Source: Bacillus tuaregi (GTDB taxonomy: Bacteria; Bacillota; Bacilli; Bacillales; Cytobacillaceae). From it: 64,000 nucleotides of DNA. The position numbers and the translations under genes were made by a program. The stretch's first letter is position 1; every line of letters starts with the position of its first letter. Of this stretch, positions 60,522 through 64,000 are shown piece by piece. Location of the stretch: assembly GCF_900104575.1 (NCBI RefSeq), contig NZ_LT629731.1, forward strand, positions 3,397,102 to 3,461,101, read 5' to 3'. The notes under the pieces were generated by a model. It worked only from the letters and a program-made list of their open reading frames with translations. It was not told where the DNA came from and did not search any database.

Positions 60522-60552
60522 AAAAAAAGAGGCTACTTTAGCCCTCTTTTTT
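60522..60552 (-). terminator. Rho-independent terminator at the end of coaE
   Basis: Minus strand AAAGAGGGCT, AAAGT, AGCCTCTTT, then TTTTTG. The first arm covers the last coaE codons and the loop contains the stop. Confidence 0.85.
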
Positions 60553-61146
60553 TAATCCCCATTCCTTTAGAATGCTATACAATTGCTGCTTTGTCTGTTC
60601 CATTGTGCCGTTATTATCGATGACTGCATCTGACTTGGCTTTCTTTTCTTTTAACGGCATTTGGGATTGGATTCGTGCAAGCGCTTCTTCCTTTGTCAAT
60701 TGATTCCGATTCATCAAGCGCTGTAACTGTACCTCTTCATCCACATAGACTAATAATATACGGTCAACCATATCGGTTAGTTTACTTTCAAACAAAAGAG
60801 GAATGTCCAGAACAATCAGCGTCTCACCTCTTGTTATGGCTGCCGCTTGCTTTTCTATCATTCTTTTTCTAACCGCTGGATGAACCATTCCATTTAAAAC
60901 CTTTCTTTCTTGTTCATTATTAAAGATAATTTCTCCTAATTTTGCACGGTTAATTGAGCCATCCTCAAGAAGAATGCTCCGACCAAAATGATGAACAATT
61001 TGATTATAGGCTTCCTCACCTATTTCAACTGCCAGTCTTGCTTCAATATCAGCATCAATCACAGTTATTCCCTGTTTTTTAAGCATTTCTGAAACCGTAC
61101 TTTTACCACTTGCAATACCACCAGTAAGTCCGATAATAACCGCCAT
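60538..61146 (-). CDS. coaE: Dephospho-CoA kinase CoaE
   Basis: Encodes 202 residues. P-loop GLTGGIASGKST at 6-17, LID and substrate-binding segments DADIEARLAVE and VLDIPLLFESKLT then VDRILLVYVD. It phosphorylates the 3'-OH of the ribose of dephospho-CoA, the last step of CoA synthesis. It follows ytaF by 18 bp in the polA-mutM-ytaF-coaE cluster. Confidence 0.97.
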   Translation of the reverse strand: MAVIIGLTGGIASGKSTVSEMLKKQGITVIDADIEARLAVEIGEEAYNQIVHHFGRSILLEDGSINRAKLGEIIFNNEQERKVLNGMVHPAVRKRMIEKQAAAITRGETLIVLDIPLLFESKLTDMVDRILLVYVDEEVQLQRLMNRNQLTKEEALARIQSQMPLKEKKAKSDAVIDNNGTMEQTKQQLYSILKEWGLKKEG

Positions 61147-61164
61147 GTTTATCTACATCCCCTG

Positions 61165-61806
61165 TTAGATCTGTATTTTCAATAATCCAATAATAATCAG
61201 GACAATTCCAGGAATAAAAGAAAATCTTTGCAGCCAGGCATTTTGCCTTAGGTTTGTTCCCAGCTTCATTCCTAAAAATACAAGTCCAGAGCTCAAGAAG
61301 GCAACCGCAAGCGCTAAATAAACTGGTGAAAACCCTAGCATGACCGCACCCACACCAGCCCCAAAGGCATCAAGTGAAAGCGCGAGCCCAAGCATAAAAG
61401 CTTCAACCCCTGTTATCGTTCCTGATTTATCAAAATCTGCTACCATAGGCTTTTTCAAAATATTAATTACAATGCCGAGCGACTTTATCTCAAAATTAAC
61501 GATGACTTTTTCATGCGGCAAGATATCCTTTTCTTTTTCAGGTCGAAAAAACTGATAAAGTACCCAAACACCAAGAGCAATTAATATCATTCCACCCATA
61601 CTTTCAGCGAATGAGGGTGACATGAACTGCTCAAGAAGATGTCCCATAAGCATAGCCAGCATCAGGGTCATTGCCGAGCAGACTGCTATAATGGCTATCG
61701 ACTTGAGAGGAATTCGCATTTTCCTTAGCCCATATGTGAAACCAACACTAAAGCTGTCTAAGCTTACAGCTAATGCTAACAATACAAGCGAGACTATCTC
61801 TACCAT
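61165..61806 (-). CDS. ytaF: Sporulation membrane protein YtaF (MntP-like)
   Basis: Encodes 213 residues with six hydrophobic segments in two related halves. The halves carry repeated intramembrane aspartates, LAVSLDSFSVGFTYG near the N-terminus and LALSLDAFGAGVGAVMLG near residue 145, as in the MntP manganese exporter superfamily. An insert with DFDKSGTITGVEA joins them. YtaF is listed as a sporulation membrane protein; a transport role is inferred. It lies between mutM and coaE. Confidence 0.88.
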   Translation of the reverse strand: MVEIVSLVLLALAVSLDSFSVGFTYGLRKMRIPLKSIAIIAVCSAMTLMLAMLMGHLLEQFMSPSFAESMGGMILIALGVWVLYQFFRPEKEKDILPHEKVIVNFEIKSLGIVINILKKPMVADFDKSGTITGVEAFMLGLALSLDAFGAGVGAVMLGFSPVYLALAVAFLSSGLVFLGMKLGTNLRQNAWLQRFSFIPGIVLIIIGLLKIQI

Positions 61807-61895
61807 TGGATTAAGCTCCTTCCTGCATAAACAACTATCTTAGTTTATGAAAGGAGCCCTTCCAATGTTAATCAGAAAAGAATTAATTATAGGCG

Positions 61896-61937
61896 CCTAC
61901 GCTTTTAATTTTATCCAGCACCTACGCTTTTAATTTT
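61896..61937. repeat. 17-bp direct repeat at the 3' end of mutM
   Basis: CCTACGCTTTTAATTTT occurs at 61896-61912 and again at 61921-61937, 25 bp apart; the second copy contains the mutM stop codon. It looks like a small tandem duplication of the gene end. Confidence 0.85.
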
Positions 61938-62755
61938 TGACAGTCTGGGCAATAGACGGTTCCTCTGCCTCCGACAACCGTTTTAATCAGCTCGGCTCCA
62001 CAGACTTTACAGGCTTCCCCTTTTCGTCCGTAAACGTAATGCTCTAACTGAAACATACCCATTTCTCCCTGAGAGTTTACGTACGTACGAACCGTACTGC
62101 CTCCTTTTTTCACCGCTTCAGACAAAGTATCCACTATACTCTCAAAGAGTGAATTTACTTCTTTGTCTGAAAGGGACTGTGCCATTCTTTCTGGGTGGAT
62201 GCGGGCCTTAAATAGTGCCTCATCAACATATATATTTCCAAGCCCGACTAAGACCGTTTGATCAAGCAGCACTGATTTAATATTGCGCTTCTTATTTGCA
62301 AGCTTGTGCTTAAATTCCGCTAGATTAAATGTGTTCTCAAGCGGCTCAGGACCTAGCTGTGATAAGGGCAGTGCATTAAATTCCTCTCCTTTACGGAAAA
62401 GATGCATCGTCCCAAACTTTCGAACATCACGATAACGAAGCTCTGTGCCATCAGTAAAATGGAAGATCACATGTGTATGCTTATCAATGGGTTCCTCTGC
62501 CTCTGATACGGTGTAGCGACCCTCCATTCTTAAATGCGAAACAAGTGCATAGAGCTCCGTATAAAATACAAGAAATTTCCCGCGTCTTCCTATATCCTGT
62601 ACCGTTTGCCCAACTAATGCATCCGAGAACTGCTCGACCTCTGCCGGCAGTTTAATGATTTTCGGCCAAAAAACAGATACTGAATGTATTTTTTTGCCAA
62701 TAACAAGCTCAAGTAGCGTTCTCCTAATCGTCTCTACCTCAGGAAGCTCAGGCAT
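61922..62755 (-). CDS. mutM: Formamidopyrimidine-DNA glycosylase MutM (Fpg)
   Basis: Encodes 277 residues. The catalytic N-terminus PELPEVETI (P2, E3) follows the initiator Met. A helix-two-turn-helix region has DQTVLVGLGNIYVDEALF, the lysine in KKGGSTVRTY is near 218, and the C-terminal zinc finger has C-x2-C twice (CKVCG and CPDCQ). It removes 8-oxoguanine and other oxidised purines and nicks abasic sites. AAGGAGGG precedes the ATG; polA lies 65 bp upstream. Confidence 0.97.
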   Translation of the reverse strand: MPELPEVETIRRTLLELVIGKKIHSVSVFWPKIIKLPAEVEQFSDALVGQTVQDIGRRGKFLVFYTELYALVSHLRMEGRYTVSEAEEPIDKHTHVIFHFTDGTELRYRDVRKFGTMHLFRKGEEFNALPLSQLGPEPLENTFNLAEFKHKLANKKRNIKSVLLDQTVLVGLGNIYVDEALFKARIHPERMAQSLSDKEVNSLFESIVDTLSEAVKKGGSTVRTYVNSQGEMGMFQLEHYVYGRKGEACKVCGAELIKTVVGGRGTVYCPDCQKLKA

Positions 62756-62820
62756 ATCACTCCCTCCTTTCTAAACATCGATATCGAAATCCGACTCCCG
62801 GCTACTCGTAGGTCTTTAGC

Positions 62821-64000
62821 TTATTTAGCATCAAACCAGGTTGGACCATAGGCATAGTCTACCTTTAGCGGTACTTTTAGTTCAATGGCATTCTCCATGA
62901 CATCAGGAACCATTTCCTTCAGTATTTCAATTTCTTCAACCGGAGCTTCAAATATTAATTCATCATGCACCTGCAATAATAAGCGGGCTTTTAAATTCTC
63001 GACCTTTAAACGCTCTGCCATATCCAGCATGGCTTTTTTAATAATATCAGCTGCGCTTCCCTGAATCGGTGTATTCATGGCAGTCCGCTCGGCAAAGCTG
63101 CGTAAATTATAATTTCTGCTTGTTATTTCCGGCAGATATCTACGCCTGTGCATTAATGTCGAAACGTACCCTTTTTGCTTAGCTTCTGTAACAATTTCCT
63201 CCATATATTCCTTTACACCCGGATAGCTTTCTAAATAACGAGTAATAAAATGTCCAGCTTCCTTACGGGTTATCTTTAGACTCTGACTTAATCCGTAATC
63301 ACTTATACCGTATACAATTCCAAAATTAACTGCCTTAGCGTGTCTTCGCATGTTGGCTGTCACTTCATCAGCCTTAACATGAAAGACCTCCATGGCCGTT
63401 TTGGTGTGAATGTCCATTCCTTCTTTAAAGGCTTCAATCAGCTTTTCATCATTGGCAATATGGGCCAGGACCCTCAATTCGATTTGCGAATAATCGGCTG
63501 CAAAGATCACCCAGCCCTTTTCAGAAGGGACAAAAGCCTCACGGATTTTTCTTCCCTCTTCAAGACGAATCGGGATATTTTGAAGATTCGGGTCAGTCGA
63601 GCTTAATCTTCCTGTTTGTGTCAATGTCTGGTTATAAATGGTATGAACCTTGTCATTCTTCGGGTTGATGACTTTTAACAGCCCTTCAATATAGGTAGAT
63701 TGAAGCTTTCCAAGCTGACGGAACAATAAGATTTGTTGAATGATTTCATGGTTATCCTCTAATTTCTCCAGTACGTCCGCAGAGGTAGAATAACCTGTTT
63801 TCGTTTTTTTAATAACGGGCAGCCCTAGCTTTTCAAACAATATGACCCCGAGCTGTTTAGGTGAATTTATGTTGAAGGCCTCACCGGCTAAGCTATAAAT
63901 CAGCACTTCAAGGTCATTTAATCTAGCCTTAAGCTCTTCTCCCATCCCGCTCAAGCGCTCACGGTCGACCTTTACGCCCTGCGATTCCATATCAGCAAGA
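62821..64000 (-). CDS. polA: DNA polymerase I (3' part; 5' end beyond window)
   Basis: The C-terminal 392 codons are visible and the frame stays open to the right edge (LADMESQGVKVDRERL). Polymerase motif A is FAADYSQIELRVLAHI, motif B is RRHAKAVNFGIVYGISDYG and motif C is LLQVHDELIFEAP. The 5'-nuclease and exonuclease-like regions are outside. Pol I fills repair gaps and matures Okazaki fragments. It heads the mutM-ytaF-coaE cluster. Confidence 0.97.
   Translation of the reverse strand, partial: LADMESQGVKVDRERLSGMGEELKARLNDLEVLIYSLAGEAFNINSPKQLGVILFEKLGLPVIKKTKTGYSTSADVLEKLEDNHEIIQQILLFRQLGKLQSTYIEGLLKVINPKNDKVHTIYNQTLTQTGRLSSTDPNLQNIPIRLEEGRKIREAFVPSEKGWVIFAADYSQIELRVLAHIANDEKLIEAFKEGMDIHTKTAMEVFHVKADEVTANMRRHAKAVNFGIVYGISDYGLSQSLKITRKEAGHFITRYLESYPGVKEYMEEIVTEAKQKGYVSTLMHRRRYLPEITSRNYNLRSFAERTAMNTPIQGSAADIIKKAMLDMAERLKVENLKARLLLQVHDELIFEAPVEEIEILKEMVPDVMENAIELKVPLKVDYAYGPTWFDAK

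Overview
This window is a low-GC stretch of conserved core chromosome from an endospore-forming Bacillaceae bacterium. The evidence is the near-complete match, in mirrored orientation, to the Bacillus subtilis order engB-lonA-lonB-clpX-tig-ysoA-leuDCBA-ilvCHB ... polA. Sporulation and germination genes (lonB, gerE, gerM, sspI, ytxC, ytaF) and Gram-positive regulatory logic (T-boxes, an L20 leader, CcpA-, CcpN-, sigmaF-, sigmaK- and sigmaW-type sites) support this. The species cannot be fixed from the sequence. No prophage, intact insertion sequence or CRISPR array is visible, and almost everything is transcribed on the minus strand. The plus-strand exceptions are recQ, yslB, rnhC, sspI and ysdB.

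Layout, left to right. 1-8.6 kb: protein quality control (5' end of engB, then lonA, lonB, clpX, tig) and the TPR protein ysoA. 8.7-17.6 kb: the ilvBHC-leuABCD branched-chain amino acid operon, with a Leu (CUC) T-box, a sigmaA promoter and a CcpA cre site centred about 88 bp upstream of the predicted transcription start. 17.7-22.0 kb: tRNA-Arg(UCU), ysnB, rdgB, gerM, murI, ysmB and gerE. 22.4-24.5 kb: a plus-strand recQ with an extra C-terminal helix-turn-helix region. 24.6-27.9 kb: sdhCAB. 28.2-35.5 kb: yslB, uvrC, trxA, etfA, etfB, lcfA, a possible 27-residue membrane peptide and yshE. 35.5-41.7 kb: mutS2, polX, yshB, zapA and rnhC. 41.7-43.5 kb: a soluble globin-type chemoreceptor with a C-terminal zinc-binding CZB domain. 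43.6-55.1 kb: pheST (Phe T-box), ysgA, sspI, ysdC, ysdB, a TVP38-type membrane protein, ysdA, infC-rpmI-rplT (L20-type leader, ATT start for infC) and thrS (Thr T-box). 55.1-64 kb: ytxC, dnaI, dnaB, nrdR, gapB, coaE, ytaF, mutM and the 3' part of polA.

The genes cover proteolysis and folding, Leu/Val/Ile synthesis, respiration, fatty-acid activation and electron transfer, DNA repair and replication initiation, translation factors and gluconeogenic GAPDH. Compared with the B. subtilis order, several genes are missing at their usual positions: rph, lysC, the fadR/fadB (ysiA/ysiB) pair and speD. Two genes not expected from that order are present: recQ and the globin chemoreceptor.

I found no clearly new multi-gene system. 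The most unusual items are a composite palindromic element of about 190 bp inserted between etfB and etfA that contains the etfB stop codon, the globin-MCP-CZB receptor, a nested inverted repeat between tig and clpX, an 81-nt hairpin between leuA and leuB, and an in-frame hexanucleotide repeat in rnhC.
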